Below are positions 50,701 through 62,662 of a DNA stretch of 64,000 bases, piece by piece (position 1 is the first letter of the stretch; each line of letters starts with the position of its first letter). The position numbers and the translations under genes are program-made. This DNA comes from Phytophthora colocasiae (Eukaryota; Oomycota; Peronosporomycetes; Peronosporales; Peronosporaceae): positions 124,001 through 188,000 of the forward strand of contig JAGKQI010000085.1 of assembly GCA_018806915.1 (NCBI GenBank), in the 5' to 3' direction. The notes under the pieces are model-generated. The model ran no database searches and was not told the origin of the DNA. It was given only the letters and a program-made list of their open reading frames with translations.

Positions 50701-52623
50701 AACCTGTAGACGTCTGACTGTGATATTTTCAGGATCATTCGGATCGAGCTGGAGCTCTTGAGGATTGACAAGGCGGAGGAAATCTCGCTCACTACTGAAA
50801 TTGGAGTCGCAGAGATACTGTGAAAGCTGATTGACATCTCGTTTGTAGGGCTTCCCAACGAGATGAATAGGAGAGGAAATTCCCTTCCCACCTGCGGCCT
50901 CAGGACGTTTTGGAGGAAGATATGCTGTGTCACCCGTACTGGCAAATGAGTTACGAGTGTCAGAAAGCCAGCATGCTCGGAGATGAAGCCGGCCTTGTGT
51001 GTGTCGACTGGTGTGGGCAAACAACGGAGCATTCTGGAAGGTATGATGCCACTGCTTTCGAGCAATTGGTGTCGTGCTGCTGAACTGATACCATTCATCA
51101 CTAGGTGTGAGACTCGCAACTGGAACCAGGTGGTTTGAATTATTAGTCTCCCAATCACTGGAAGCTGATCTACCTGTCGACGGCGCAAATTTGGCCACAT
51201 TCTGTCCTGGAATGATTACTGGCACAGCGTTCGTGGACAGAAGTTTATCCCGTAAAAATCTTCTCTGCTCGTACACCTCAGCGCAGACCGACGAGGGGAA
51301 GAATGGTAACGTGAAGCACAATTTTTCTGAAAACCGGACTTCGCCTCGATTCCATAGCTGAGCTTTGGTAGTACACGCGATCTTCCCATTCACACGGAGA
51401 ACCACGTAAAATTTCGGTATCCAGAAGGATCCATCACTCGCAAATTCATCTCGTCTGCTTTCGAGGAGTAGAACAGTCTCCAGGGCCTGTGCTGAAGTGG
51501 TGGAAATCGTAGAGAACCGCTCGGAAATGGTCTTCTGTGTGTGATTCTCTTGCTGGTTGTCAGCTGTAGATTCCAGAAATTCCAAAACAGCCTCTACTCG
51601 AGATAAGTCAACCCGTTGTGTCCGTTGTCTTCGCTGGATACTAAGGGAATGTGTAGATCCAGCTCGGGTTACAGCATCACGCATCTCGTTCGCTTTGCTA
51701 ACAATTTGTTGGTGGAGTTGGCTCAATGCTTCCAAGTCTGTTAGTAACTGGTTGACTTCTTGGATCATTTGTGCTGTCAGGGGATCAGAAGTTGCCAAGG
51801 AAGTTGGACTACCATGTGCTAGCTGGCTGGTACTACGTTGGAAAAATTCTCCTATTCGCTGTAGTGGGAGCTGCCATGGTTGCAATTGCTGCATTCGACT
51901 GTAAGCTGTATACAGAGCCCGCAGTTGAGCCGCAAGACGGTCCACGAGAGTAAACGTTGGGTGGTCATCCAGTACAACCCGATCAATAAAAAGCTCGAGC
52001 ATGGCAAGAGGCGGCGCCTTCTGCTGGTTGCCATGAACCTCCACTGGTTCAGTGGCTGTATCACTCACAATATCGTCACCCACAGCCGTAGCCTCAGGAA
52101 TTTGGTTAGACCGATCCAAGAAGACAAGTTTCTCAAGTAGCAAATGCTTACTTTGAACACCGTTATTTCCTTGTTCCTGTTGGAATGTTGCAGACAGTTC
52201 TCTTTTGAGACGTTCTTCAAGACGATCCACCGTACTGCAATCCAAGCATCCAAGCTGCTTCTTCTCTTCACCGACAAATAAACCTGCTTCTTCTAGCTGC
52301 TTCAGCTGCTGTGACCACCTTCTTGCTGAAGTTTCTTTTTGCTTAAACCAACCTGCTGCAGGTGTCACAATAATTCTTTTTTCGGTCGGCACACTTAGAG
52401 GAGCGCCTTTGTTCGTTAGCAACCTCGTCGTCGTATCTGTATCATCACCACTATCATTTTCAGCTCCATTAACCTCCATCTCTGGAGATGAGAGCGCACG
52501 CAAGAAGCGGTTGTTGGATCTAGAAGCTTCCTCCGTTGAATCATGTTGACGTTTGCGTTGCTGCTCGACCTCATGTCGTTTTCTCGTTTCACTTGCCGGA
52601 GACTTAGGATTATTCTCATCCAT
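47758..52623 (-). CDS. CC2D2A: CC2D2A-like ciliary transition-zone protein, 1,621 aa
   Basis: Single-exon ORF. I start at the ATG at 52623; the frame is open 90 bp further but with no ATG. The N-terminal third is low complexity with short coiled coils. A C2 domain lies near residues 860-1025 (TACTLYVQVQKVTNVPVRI, then SHIFVQVNFQGKTRQTSC and HPMWMETVALPF). The C-terminal third carries the CC2D2-family transglutaminase-like region (FLDDWLAFDGDKDVWSTSQE, GAGDHEEHAVLLANYF) and ends VLSVWVYLAALVPL. In animals CC2D2A is an MKS-module protein at the ciliary transition zone; here it fits flagellated zoospores. Confidence 0.88.
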   Translation of the reverse strand: MDENNPKSPASETRKRHEVEQQRKRQHDSTEEASRSNNRFLRALSSPEMEVNGAENDSGDDTDTTTRLLTNKGAPLSVPTEKRIIVTPAAGWFKQKETSARRWSQQLKQLEEAGLFVGEEKKQLGCLDCSTVDRLEERLKRELSATFQQEQGNNGVQSKHLLLEKLVFLDRSNQIPEATAVGDDIVSDTATEPVEVHGNQQKAPPLAMLELFIDRVVLDDHPTFTLVDRLAAQLRALYTAYSRMQQLQPWQLPLQRIGEFFQRSTSQLAHGSPTSLATSDPLTAQMIQEVNQLLTDLEALSQLHQQIVSKANEMRDAVTRAGSTHSLSIQRRQRTQRVDLSRVEAVLEFLESTADNQQENHTQKTISERFSTISTTSAQALETVLLLESRRDEFASDGSFWIPKFYVVLRVNGKIACTTKAQLWNRGEVRFSEKLCFTLPFFPSSVCAEVYEQRRFLRDKLLSTNAVPVIIPGQNVAKFAPSTGRSASSDWETNNSNHLVPVASLTPSDEWYQFSSTTPIARKQWHHTFQNAPLFAHTSRHTQGRLHLRACWLSDTRNSFASTGDTAYLPPKRPEAAGGKGISSPIHLVGKPYKRDVNQLSQYLCDSNFSSERDFLRLVNPQELQLDPNDPENITVRRLQVYYTQQHQEAQAVHLGGRRVFRTTDIPDPLDQFGGSRGLTKRNRLLRLRDRENVSRHGTSFCDAISCHDSGKVEPPRWIPQHTVFDEPLPIVEHELLADERLLRLLRPELHAFDRRLLSEEAERADTSIIERHRVQQVLKLQDFRERVRQTQIVRNYNTEGNKEARTGRSKPLEAIVQEKPLPLFPGTLEFPALGELFAPRRRLRPRPNVQIVKASQAAAHWPTACTLYVQVQKVTNVPVRIKPPRDSTEAEELATTGRKRRDTLKKSPRMKMMTEPSSNQSEEVMETPRESRTLEYESHIFVQVNFQGKTRQTSCATITGKLDKRDRSVGAHPMWMETVALPFRPPQDDWSPEGIESTQDVIRFSIFDQVTRPALTTVEDERQDGEERLGAQTRALHRENCFLGSLEVPFLTLYRAGRLEGSLRCKMPVEHLGYANLQVGSTKNAMSSVGITSTGPPSAASSDGETSPRQRRIRTLSRTGTAASLNQAASPRSSYAGGFDDEDDDIDTMEVKQSAREATFLKLTLLLDPVLPIATQISGKDDTPAFSTGSAQDKLLFEHAQRWIASVKNAIPAKTARLRNYNVFVRNLSHGATFLPRFLRAQLPPLELQSASIHSLVRYVSLIPFLDDWLAFDGDKDVWSTSQEFLNMGAGDHEEHAVLLANYFMWYDRRYRDGVKKTPKTYLVIGHAIPEGNIAYVYRQGVLWNASTGVGHAVSDPHCPLRDVSLVVSSKNVFANVQPLTVASVGGTHEFNWEIENNLKCWKPFFTAKNVSLPTSVQRREFEYSETPPEFVEHMERELREALKLAVRRWRSSHFATNFNAAAGLQLRDHLIVLEREANGQSVPNTHAKEEGSEQRSPRSPKILKQRLKMKLALPTGRVHPGSTVLRELQRSREIYGLPLQVSFTDIPRVLEIVENTVCGNDIFLNELNELIFSLLAMFVDQNIHYNERPGVEFALAVYVCGYPNCVLSVWVYLAALVPL

Positions 52624-52715
52624 GCCATCCACTGGAGTTCCTTGAGGAAAGCGTTTACTCCTCGAACGCTTTTTCCTCGATCTTGAAAGGTCGGAAACTA
52701 CCTCGGAATCCAAAG
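52624..52715. promoter_or_regulatory. Compact bidirectional promoter
   Basis: Only 92 bp separate the ATG of CC2D2A (minus) and that of the peroxiredoxin-like gene (plus). Both 5' UTRs and core promoters must lie in this interval or overlap the other gene. No strong Inr was recognised. Confidence 0.5.
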
Positions 52716-53396
52716 ATGTCTACAGCATCCAAACAAGTGCAGTTAGGCTGCAAGCTACCGGATATCGTGGGTCAATCTCAAGTCGGCGTCGTGCGTGTTC
52801 AAGACTATCTGGCGGGTACATGGGGCGTCATCTGCTCGTTCCCTCAGGCTCGACATCCGACGTGGCTGTCCGAACTCGGAGCATTGCAGAAGCTGCATGA
52901 CCAATTCGAGACGCGTAACGCTCGAGTATTGGCACTGCACGTGGCTTCAATGCGAGAGCAAACCGCGTTCCTATCTGACGTCAATGAGACACAAGAAGTG
53001 AAGGTTGGTTTCCCTGTTATAGCGGATGAGGACGGCGAATTGTCTCGACGTTTGGGTCTGGTGGCAATTGGAGCACCAAAATACGCCGCTGATGCTGGTC
53101 GCCTGCCTTTCAGCTGTACAATTGTGCTGGATCTGGACTTAACCGTTCGAATGCTCACGTACTACCCCATGGGTGTCGGTCGCAACTTCTATGAGGTGCT
53201 AAGAGCTTTGGACGCTCTGCAACTCAGCACGTTCGAGCAAGTGGTGACTCCCGTGAACTGGAAAGTGAGTGACGATGTGTTTGTTGAACCCGACGTCACT
53301 GCCGAAGCTGCCAAGAAGCTGTTCCCACAGGGAACGCATGAGATTAAGCCTTACGTAAGATTGACTGCTTCACCTTCCATGACCATCGAGATGTAG
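52716..53396 (+). CDS. 1-Cys peroxiredoxin (Prx6)-like protein lacking the peroxidatic Cys
   Basis: 226 aa, intact. The fold signature is clear: WGVICSFPQARHPTWLSELG aligns without gaps to the Prx6 segment around PxxxTxxC, and the C-terminal part (PVNWKVSDDVFVEPDVTAEAA, FPQGTHEIKPYVRLT) is the Prx6-type extension. At the peroxidatic Cys position there is Trp (residue 50), and His replaces the conserved Thr. Cys 40 is ten residues upstream and not equivalent. It therefore should not work as a normal peroxidase; it may be a structural or regulatory paralogue. It is divergently paired with CC2D2A, hinting at co-expression in flagellated stages. Confidence 0.85.
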   Translation: MSTASKQVQLGCKLPDIVGQSQVGVVRVQDYLAGTWGVICSFPQARHPTWLSELGALQKLHDQFETRNARVLALHVASMREQTAFLSDVNETQEVKVGFPVIADEDGELSRRLGLVAIGAPKYAADAGRLPFSCTIVLDLDLTVRMLTYYPMGVGRNFYEVLRALDALQLSTFEQVVTPVNWKVSDDVFVEPDVTAEAAKKLFPQGTHEIKPYVRLTASPSMTIEM

Positions 53397-53856
53397 CTGC
53401 ACTTTTAAAAAAAATGACAACCTTGAACTTTGAGGAGCTGTTCGCCGACAAAATCCTAAAGCTAAAACACACAAAAGCTGAGAGAATTTTAGGCAGAATA
53501 CAAGCAGACTGTGGCTGTTTTGATTGATAAATGTCCTCTTCATGGCATGTGGATGCGTTGAGATAGCGTTGGACTGGTTCTATTGTTCAACGTGGCTTTA
53601 GAGATTATGATTTCCCCAGACAGGAAACGGTGTTCTTAATAGGCTCTGCAGTCATCAGCGAGAGCCCAAGTAGGTAACACCAACCTATCGCTTTCACGCG
53701 TGGCAACTCTGTCGTGTGCAGCTCCAACACCAATGCATCACAGCAGCTTTTCCAATATGCAGACAACTATCCTCATGAACAATCATAGCACATTAAAACC
53801 ACTTAGATAATACGATGTGGGCGCTTCTTGTTTTCTATCCTACGAGGCTGTGGCTT
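53397..53856. other. Convergent intergenic region
   Basis: 3' flanks of the peroxiredoxin-like gene and the large SANT gene. No ORF or repeat was recognised. Confidence 0.5.
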
Positions 53857-56800
53857 CTACCGATCCGGTTGAGGTCCACGAGGAGGCTGCTGCTGCTGCT
53901 GCATCAGAAGATGATCACTGGGTGATACGGCTGATCGCTGTTGTTGCTGCTGCTGCTGCATCAGTTGCAAGTGGTGGTGCAGGGCCTGTTGCTGCTGCAT
54001 CTGCTGCTGCTGATGGAGCTGCTGCTGAGCCTGGTGTTGCTGACGAAACTCATGCTGCTGATGCTGCTGTTGTTGTTGGATCTGCTGGTGATGAGCCTGG
54101 AGCTGCTGGTACTGCTGAAGCTGTTGATATTGCGCTTGCTGTTGTTGAGCTTGTTGCTGTTGTTGAGCTTGTTGCTGCTGTTGCTGAGCCTGTTGCTGCT
54201 GTTGAGCTTGAGCTTGAGCTTGAGCTTGCTGCTGTTGTTGCTGCATTGCAGTGTTGTATCGCGCCATATTCGCAGCCATGTCTAACGCTTGCTGCCGGGC
54301 TTGTTGTGCCTCTTGCAGAGCTCTTGCAGCAGCAGCAGCGGCTGCAGCTGCTCGAGCAGCCTCTTCCTCCGCGCGTTGAGCTCTCCGCAGCAATTCGGCT
54401 TCTTCGAAGCGCATCTGCGGTGCATAGTTCCACATCTGCTGCTGCTGCTGTTGAGACCGCGGGTCTCCAGCCTGGCCTGCGTTTGAGACAGCCGACGAAG
54501 TGGAAGAACCTGAACCGCTTCGAGACAATGGCACGGCCGCCTGAGTCGATGTATTCGTGTAGGGTGCCATGCTGCCTGAACTCGCTGCCATCTTTGCCAC
54601 TGGACTTGTACGAACCATCGTGGACGACATCGTTGACGACGAAGACATTCCACTCACCATTGTAGCCATCGAACTACGAGGGGCTGTCCCTGCATTTTCG
54701 CTACTGACGTTGTTTGAACCGTAGTAGCGGCCTGGCTGCGTCTGGTGCTGCATCTGCTGCTGCTGCATTAATGGAGACTGGTGACCAGGAGTTGAGGTTC
54801 TACGTTCAGGCGACGGGACGTTCAACAAGCTCGACATTAGACCCATCCGGTTGTGCGGTGTAGGAACAGAAGATCTCCTCGGCAGCAAATGAGCAGTTGG
54901 ACTCGGTGCAGACACAGGAGAACGTGCAAGCTCAGCCGCCGCACGTGCATGCTCAATGCGAAGGTTTGACTGCGGCTGCTGTTGCTCTTGTTCTTGTTCT
55001 TGCTGCTGCTGGGCAGACACGCGCGGTGATTCTTGCTGCCGGATGACCATCGACCCGTTGCCTCGAGGAGTGGAATCATCTCGCGGAGACTCCGATTCGT
55101 TCAGAATGGACGAGAATGACATTCGACTTCGAACAGGTTGCACAGGAGGCGGAGCTGGTGCTGCAAGGGACTCTCGACCTTGGAGTGTGTTGTCTTGCAC
55201 TGGTGTTGAAGAATTAACATCAGGTTTCTCCGCTTTCATGGTTGAAGAAGAAGGTGCAGACTTCCATGCACTCTGTCGTGACTCTGGTTGCCTGGTCGTA
55301 TCCATTTGTGTTGAGCGTGGAACCACCTGCTGCCGTGGACTAGTTGAGGCGACACCCTGTGGCGCCATACTAACACTTCCACTTGCTACATTTTTCATCA
55401 TCGCCATACTCATCATTGACCGCTGTGAAACGTCATGTCGTCCCATTTGGTTTGAGGACATTCCTGCATTTCCTCTTACTGGAACACCACCCTCTCTCGT
55501 AGAATTAGCACCAGACTCCAATGACCTCTCGTACTGCTGGCCATGGGCTGGGGACATTTGCACAGACGTAGGCATCACTTGATGCTGGCCTTGCATCTGT
55601 TGCATTCCTTGATACATTCCGCTGGGATGTCCCATCTCCGCGAAAGAACTTCGTGCATGCTGCGGTTGCTGCATCTGCATCATTTGGCTGTGTGGCGGAG
55701 GCTGAGTCTGATTCTGAAGTCCCATTTGCTGAAGAGCCTGTAATGACAGGTGCTGCGGGGGCACTTGGTGCTGTTGCTGCTGTTGCTGCTGCTGCTGCTG
55801 TTGCTGATGACAAGAGAACTGATAAAGCCGCTGGGCACTCGCTGCATTCAACTGTCCCTCGTGGTAAGATCCGCTGTTGCTTCCCGCGCCTCCACTTTCC
55901 TGCGACTTTTGCTGCTGTTGGAACTGCATGATCTGCAATTGATGCTGCATATTCAGTAGCTTCAAGTATCGTTCTGGGTTGGACGATGGGTTCATCATTT
56001 CACGGGATTGCTGCTGATCCTGATGCGCCCGCATACCAAACTGGTTAGCGGACAGCTCCGAGAGCACATTCACACCGTGCATTCCTGGCTGAGCAGCATT
56101 CAGAGCAGCCTGGAAAGAAAGGTTCGAATCGCTGGTGTTCATCTGCATAGATCCACTAGACATTCCCATCGAGATACCCCCAGAAAGCTCGACTGGACGG
56201 CCCATTTGCCGCAACGTTCCACTCATCAATCCAGCGGCAGCAGATCGAGGAGAAGCAGGGAGGTTTCCTCCACTCATTCCAGACAATGTGGCACCCTTCG
56301 CTCCTCCGCTGGCTGCCGCATTCTCAATCCGGCGCTTCAGAATATCTTGCAGGTTCAGTCGATTCTTGTAGTTCTGGTAATAATTCTTGATCTGAGCAGC
56401 CGTTTTAGTAGGAATATTTTCCGTGAGTGTCGACCAGTCTTTCCCGTATTGCTAAAGCACACAACAACATCAGTATGATAATAAACAACCAAACTGAGAG
56501 CAGTGAAGTAACGTACCGAAAAATACTTGAGGAAATCCGCTTTCTCTCCTTCTGTCCACTTTTGCACCACGCGTTTAGCTGGGGGCCCTGCATTCACAGT
56601 GCTACCGACACCAGCATTTGTCGATGGAGATGAAGCTTTGCTATTGCCATGTGGAGTGACGTTTCCACCTGAAGGCTTTTTCATGCCTCCAGTAGATGAC
56701 GGCGTCGACATAGGCACTGGGGCCGTTATCGTACTCAACCCGACAGTGGTCTTGGGTGACGCGTTTGTGCTCTGAGACTGGTGACTTCCCCGACGCGAAC

Positions 56801-59800
56801 CAGGAGTGCTTCCTCCTCGGTTCGCTTTTTTTACGCTCAATGGCACCTTCTCGTCTCCAACAATCGGAACACGAGGGATATTCGAAGCTGCTGAAGAGCC
56901 CACCAAGTTCTTCTTTCTGGAATTATTCCCACTTTTTTCCCCACCTGTACCCCCTGCTGGTTGAGAATTGGTAGACGCAGACACTGGATACGACGCAGTT
57001 AATGCTGAAGCTCCTTCCTGGAGCTTTTTCATCTTCCGTTGCTGTTTCAGCTCTTTCTTCGTCAAATGCGCTCCAGTCTTAGAATTTCCACTCAATCCTG
57101 CAGAATGACTCGGTTGTTTACCCTTCACTGGTTCTTGGGATGTAACAGAATTGGCTCCCGACACAACACCAGTGGCTGACTCAAGCTCTTTGCTTGGAGT
57201 AGGATATTTTTTCAGTCGCTCTTCAATAGATAGAGTCGATACCTCGTAGCCCGTACTGAAAGAGTTGTCAGTCAGTAACGATGCATAGTCCACTAGGAAC
57301 GGCCGCTGCTGGCCAGCAATAAACTGCTCCAGTTGCTGCGTATACAAGTTGAACTTCTCCTCATCTGAAGTATCCGAATCACCAGAATTAACGACATCAT
57401 CAAGCTGAACGCCACGCACACCTACTGGAGGCCGGATAGTTGGTGTGTGGTCTGAACCAGACACAAACTTTAAGGCAGACAACACTTCAGCAGCAGCTTC
57501 AACGTTGTTAGACGTTGCACCACTCTCCTTGTCGGATTTTGTAGCCGAGCTACGCAGCAGCCGCTGGGCACCCGCTGAGTTAAGAATGTTATCAGATGCT
57601 TGGTGCGACCGGAAGTTGGAAGAATGCAAGAGTAACTTGGCGACGTGCTCCGGGAACTGCACACCCAGGCATATTGCTGCACAAGCGGACAAATTCCAAC
57701 AGCTCCACGTATTCTTGGAACCGGCACCACGACGACGTAGTTGCTGCTCTCGTAGCAGCGCCTTGTAGTCTGTCACTTTTTTCGTTCGGTAGTAGAAGGC
57801 TATCACATCCCCAGTAGTCTTGTTGCTCAAGTAAGACGAAATTCGAGGGAAATTCTTCGGAAATTGTAAGAATTTGTCCATATAAATGCACTTTTCCAAG
57901 TCGTTCCACGGGTTCACCTTCATCTCTGCCTTTTCCTTGAGCTTCCAGTCCGTCACAAGTCCATCAGCCATACAACTTTGGCCATTCACAAACCTGGTAA
58001 AGTATCGTGCCTGACGCTCTGCTGGGGTGATTAACATATCTGGAATCACAGTTGACAAAGCGTTTTTCAGGCGTTTCTTGCGCACTTCTTGGTCGATGAG
58101 AGCCTGCGCCTTCGCCTGTTCAATCTTCTCCAAGTCGTTATTCTCCAAGTCAGCGCTTGAATTATTCGTCAACCTAGACGACGACCGTACTGTTGTTCCT
58201 TCTCCAGCAGCTTCAGCAGCCTTTTCAGCTGCAACCAATTGCTGGACGTGGGGGCTCTGGTGGTTGGTATTTGTTGTTCTGATGGGACCACTTTCCCCCA
58301 TGCTTTTCAGCATCTGCTTATGGAGTTGTTTCTGTCGCAATTTATCCTGACGCTTCCGTTCTTTCTCCATTTTCTTCACGCCCTGTTTCCATGTTTTCTT
58401 CAGATCCACGTAGTCCCGGGCCAGCTTCTTCATGTACTCGTGACGAGCACGATTCCGCCTCCGCACCTTCATGCGAACTTGATCATAAATCGCTGATCCA
58501 TGGTCAATATTCTCCTGATAAAAAGCATAGTCGTTCGGTTTGTGATAGATTTTGGTCGCAAGCTGGCCCTGTTCCATTCGCTTCGGGAGTAGCTCATTAG
58601 CAGCAGTCGTTTTGCGCAAATTATCCGAAAACACGCCAGCAAGCAGCTCCACGAATCTCGAATCCACTGCGACCTTTACTGGGGGCATCAAAAGGGGTTG
58701 ATCGGATGAAGTATCTGTAGGAGACTTTGGCAGGTCTTCCGTTTTGTGCTCAGTTAATCCACCTGTTGAATCATGTTCATCTGCTGACACAATTTCCGTA
58801 TCCTCAGGTGACTCCTCTTTCATTTCTCCACTTGCAAGTACTTTCTGCAGTGCTTTAAGTTGCTTCTTCACGCCTGCGATGTCCGAGTCCAGAACATCAA
58901 TTGTTGAGAGAATTTCCTCCTTCGAAGGTTTTGCCGGGGCTGGAATAGCTTGTTCGCTATCGCCTCCATCCGCCATAATCTCGTCTGGTTTATCAACCAT
59001 AGGCTCATTAACATCGAGTTTTGGCAGATCTGGGTTAGATGGCGTAGGATTCACGTGAGTATGCTCCATGACGGTATCCGCTTCCACATCGCCATCTCCT
59101 GTTGAAATTGGCACAGACCCAACTGCTTCGGCTTTAATTGCTGAGGTCTGGCTGGCCTGTGGCAAAGAGCTATCCTGGGTGGCTGTATCCTCCTTAGCAC
59201 AAGTGGTGTCAGCAGTAGGATCTCCTTCCTTCGACACTGCGCTCTCTTTTGCATCATCCTTTTCCTGTATCAGACCCTGTCCCCAGCCAATACGTGGACG
59301 CTTTGCCGGTTGAGGCGGTGAAGTTGCTACAAGCCCCTGGCCCCAGCCCAACCGAGGGCGATGTCGTTTTGTAGGCGTTCCTTCCCCCAGGACATTAGGA
59401 GACGAGGTTCCACGAAGTACACCACTTGGAAGAGGAATATTCGGTAGTGCCGGCAACTCTTCCCGTAGTTGTGAAGCACGTCCATCGGACAGACCTCGTC
59501 GGCTGGGAGAGTTAGAAGCGCTAGTAGCCGACTCTCTAGCCACCGACACACGCTCATTTGCTGGAAGAGGCCGCTGATGACTTCTGTCAATCATGCTATC
59601 CATCGATCCTGCACGCAACAGCTCTCGCTTCACCGCATCTTCTCTCTTTAGATCATCAAGAGGCCCTCTTCTTCGCCCATCAACACTACCGTCATAAGAC
59701 TTTGGAGGGGGTGACTTCGTTGAAAAGGAGGGGGTCGATCTTGATGTTTTACTACCACTAGCATAGCCAGCTGGGTCTGCTCCTTGCTGGCGATCTTGCA

Positions 59801-62384
59801 ATGTCGAGAATGAAGCACGACGGTCGAGCGCAGGGCGTGCGTTATGCTGAGCCAAGTTCTTTGAAGGTGACGACGCACCTAACTGCGTCAAATGACCATC
59901 TCGGTTCCCACCATGCGCTGTCTTCAGAGAAAACATAGTCTTGTCTTGAGTGACCCTCTCGTGCCGACCTCCGTTCGTTGAAGGAAACGATGAAAATGAT
60001 GTTGATCGGGGTTTACTGCTGTCATTGTAATCGCCCGGCGATGGATCAGTTTTGCTGCGCTCAAGCTTACGCTTCTCTCGCACTTTTCCAAACGACGATG
60101 TAGGCATTGCGGCATCTAGGGAGCGATTTCTTCCACTGTTTTCGAGAGAAAAGCCACGAGAAACATTTCTTTTTTCGTCCTTTCCTTTGAAGATACTGCG
60201 CTGATTGGTAACAGCTTCCACTTTCGTGGGGATTGTTGTGTCACTCACCATTTCGCCCTCCTCAACCTCACCAATCTCGTGGTTTTCATCCTCAGAATTA
60301 GCAGATGGACCAACCGCCTCCGTAGCCCTAGTATCCGTGAGAGTTGCTTTGCTGGCAACAGCTTCTCGCGCTGCTCTCTTGTCGCCTTCTTCTACCACTT
60401 TCATATCCACGTCCTGCTTCTCCAAACAACCAGCAACCTCCAATTTTGAAAGGTTTACAGCAGAGTCCATCTTAGCATCATCTTCGTGAACGGTGTCATA
60501 CATTTGTTCATTCCCACATTTACTCTGCGCCAAGTGCTGTTCCTGGAGCTCCCTGTGCTCGACTGACTCCAATTGATCAGCCTGCCAAACAGGAGACACA
60601 ACAGTAGCCACCTTTTCCGCACTACCCTTGCCTTCCGAACTAGATGAAACAGAAGATAGGACCCGCTTTGATACCATCACGTCACCGTCCCCAGAACGCA
60701 CCTCCAAATGTTCTACCTGAGGACTCTTTTCGACATCCATCATGGTTGGTGCTTCGGCAGTATCATCAATAGCAGTTGTCCTCGCTTTTGTACTAGCAAG
60801 AGTATCATCCTTGCTTTCGCTAGTTGCACCAGGAATCTCATCGCCACGTGTTTTCGTCGCCTGTTCGGTCATCTCGACATCCTCTGGAGCAGTGACTGAA
60901 CAGGTTGCACTAGCCATGCTTGAATTATCACTCTCATCGTTACCAGCTCCAATTGAACTCTTTGACTCAACGACTTCATTAGCTGATTTTGCAGTCGATT
61001 CTCCCTTCACTTCTTCGTCCTTAACATCACCACGGCGAGATAGTTTCGACTGACCCAAGGTCCCTCCACTTTCGTCAATCTCCATCGATTCATTTTGCGA
61101 GGCTTCAGATCCACCTTGCTTCACGTCTTCAACTATCCTTGTCAACGCCTTTTCACTAGCAGCCCCCCCGTGAGTAGGAGATTTATCTGCAGAACCTTCG
61201 CCTGCCACCTTCTTCGATGACGTTGCACTACCGGTAGTGGTCTCATTCTTGCAGAGTGGAGACCTGTGCCCTTGGCCACCCTCCGTTATTGGCGAATCTG
61301 CATCCTTTCGAGATGATGCGTAACTATCGGTGAGAGGACGAGGCGGTAGTGCTGACCTGCTTGAACTAGGAGTTCTTCTTGTATTGCTGTCCACAACACC
61401 AGTAACATCGCGATCAATACTACCTGTTTCACTTGGTGTGTGCAAATCCAGCGACTTCTCACTCGTCGTAACATTGCTCTCTTCCGGCTTCTCTTCGCCT
61501 TCTTCAGCACTCGCGGACATCTCACTTTCTTTGTAGTAGTCCGATGAGAAACTTGAAGAGCGGACAAGGGACGTCGATCTGTTGCTCAGTTCCCTCTCCC
61601 TCGTTCGTGGACGGTATCCTGGCTCATAATCTCGTTCTCGCATCATTCGGTCACGATAACTACTGGGCATCGTAGCACTTTCGTCATTGCTGCCTCTGTC
61701 TCGACTAATAGACCTGCGGTGGGGCATTGGTACCGCAGTTTTGTAGCGCACCTCCTTTGGATAGAATCGGTTACCACGTTGGTAGTTAGTGTATCGTCCG
61801 CCACCGCGCCCTCCTCCTCTGGGCCACGAATCTCGGTCACGTCCACGCCGACTGTCAAAGCTGCTGCCACGTCCTCCTCGTCCAGAGACGTACTGTCCAG
61901 ATCCAGCACTGCGACCACCTCGTTCCCAATTGGTGAAGGTCCGGTGGCCTCTGGGGGAAAATGATCTAGATCTTGAACGTGAACGAGAGCGCTGCGGGCT
62001 TCTAGGTGAACGCGGCGAGTGCGATCTCGATCTCGATCTCGTACGTTGTGAAGCTCTCGAAGGAGATCGAGACCCTGAGCGGCCTCTGGAGCGTGAAAAG
62101 ACACGCTCTCGCTGGTACGGGGCACCTCCAGGAGCGTCATAGCTCATCTGCCGCTTAAAGTAGCTGCCACGTCCTCCGTTACTATATGGTCGTGGAGCGC
62201 GACTACGAGGTGGAGAACCTCCGCGCCACTGCTGACTGTGACTACTGTACGCCGGGGAGCGACCAGACTCAAGCGACTGGCCGCGACTGGAGCTGGTCGA
62301 CGACTTGAGTTGGATGATGCGGCCTCTCGATGGTGCTGCCTCGCCTGGCTCAGGTGACGAGGCCCTGGATGAATCCTCCTCCAT
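53857..62384 (-). CDS. N-CoR/SMRT-like two-SANT protein, about 2,820 aa
   Basis: Exon 1 is 62384-56517 and exon 2 is 56451-53857; the 65-nt intron has GTACGT and TTTAG ends. The N-terminus is RS/RGG-rich (RGRGSYFKRQ, RSRSRSRS). A long disordered region follows, then a coiled, basic block (RRRNRARHEYMKKLARDYVDLKK). SANT1 lies near residue 1490 (WNDLEKCIYMDKFLQFPKNFPRISSYL, then GDVIAFYYRTKK). SANT2 spans the splice junction near 1940-1995 (WTEGEKADFLKYFSQYGKDW, AAQIKNYYQNYK). The C-terminal 800 residues are Gln/Met/Ser-rich with polyQ. Paired SANT domains of this type recruit and activate class I HDACs, so a nuclear corepressor scaffold is likely. The exon 2 frame has no ATG of its own at its start. 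Confidence 0.8.
53886..54260. repeat. CAG/CTG-rich polyglutamine tracts
   Basis: Interrupted CTG-type triplets on the plus strand encode Gln-rich tracts with Ala and His interruptions at the C-terminus of the SANT protein. A second pure run of about a dozen triplets lies at 55765-55808. They are likely length-polymorphic. The plus-strand ORF across the first tract is its antisense shadow. Confidence 0.85.
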
Positions 62385-62662
62385 ACCGTAATGATCTTCC
62401 TGTTCTGCGCTGTGGTCTTCCTGCTGGATCCTGCGCGCTGGGGGGCGCTTCCTTCTCTCGGTCTTGCGCGCTCTTGGACAATGGAGGCGGCGCGCCTTGA
62501 GCCAGCTGATAAGCTATTTCAAAGGTTCAATGTAGGCTATTAAAAAGGATTGAGAAGGCCGTTTTCTACACTATCACGTTGCACCCCCTGTCGCTCCGAC
62601 CTACTGGTGGTTTTTCGTCCAATCGCATTGAGCCACATCAAAGGGACGTCAGGATCCAAAGG

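Noticed and set aside
53817..54665. Plus-strand ORF of about 280 codons rich in Ala, Leu and Val
   Set aside because: It is the antisense reading of CAG/CTG repeats in the polyQ region of the SANT gene.
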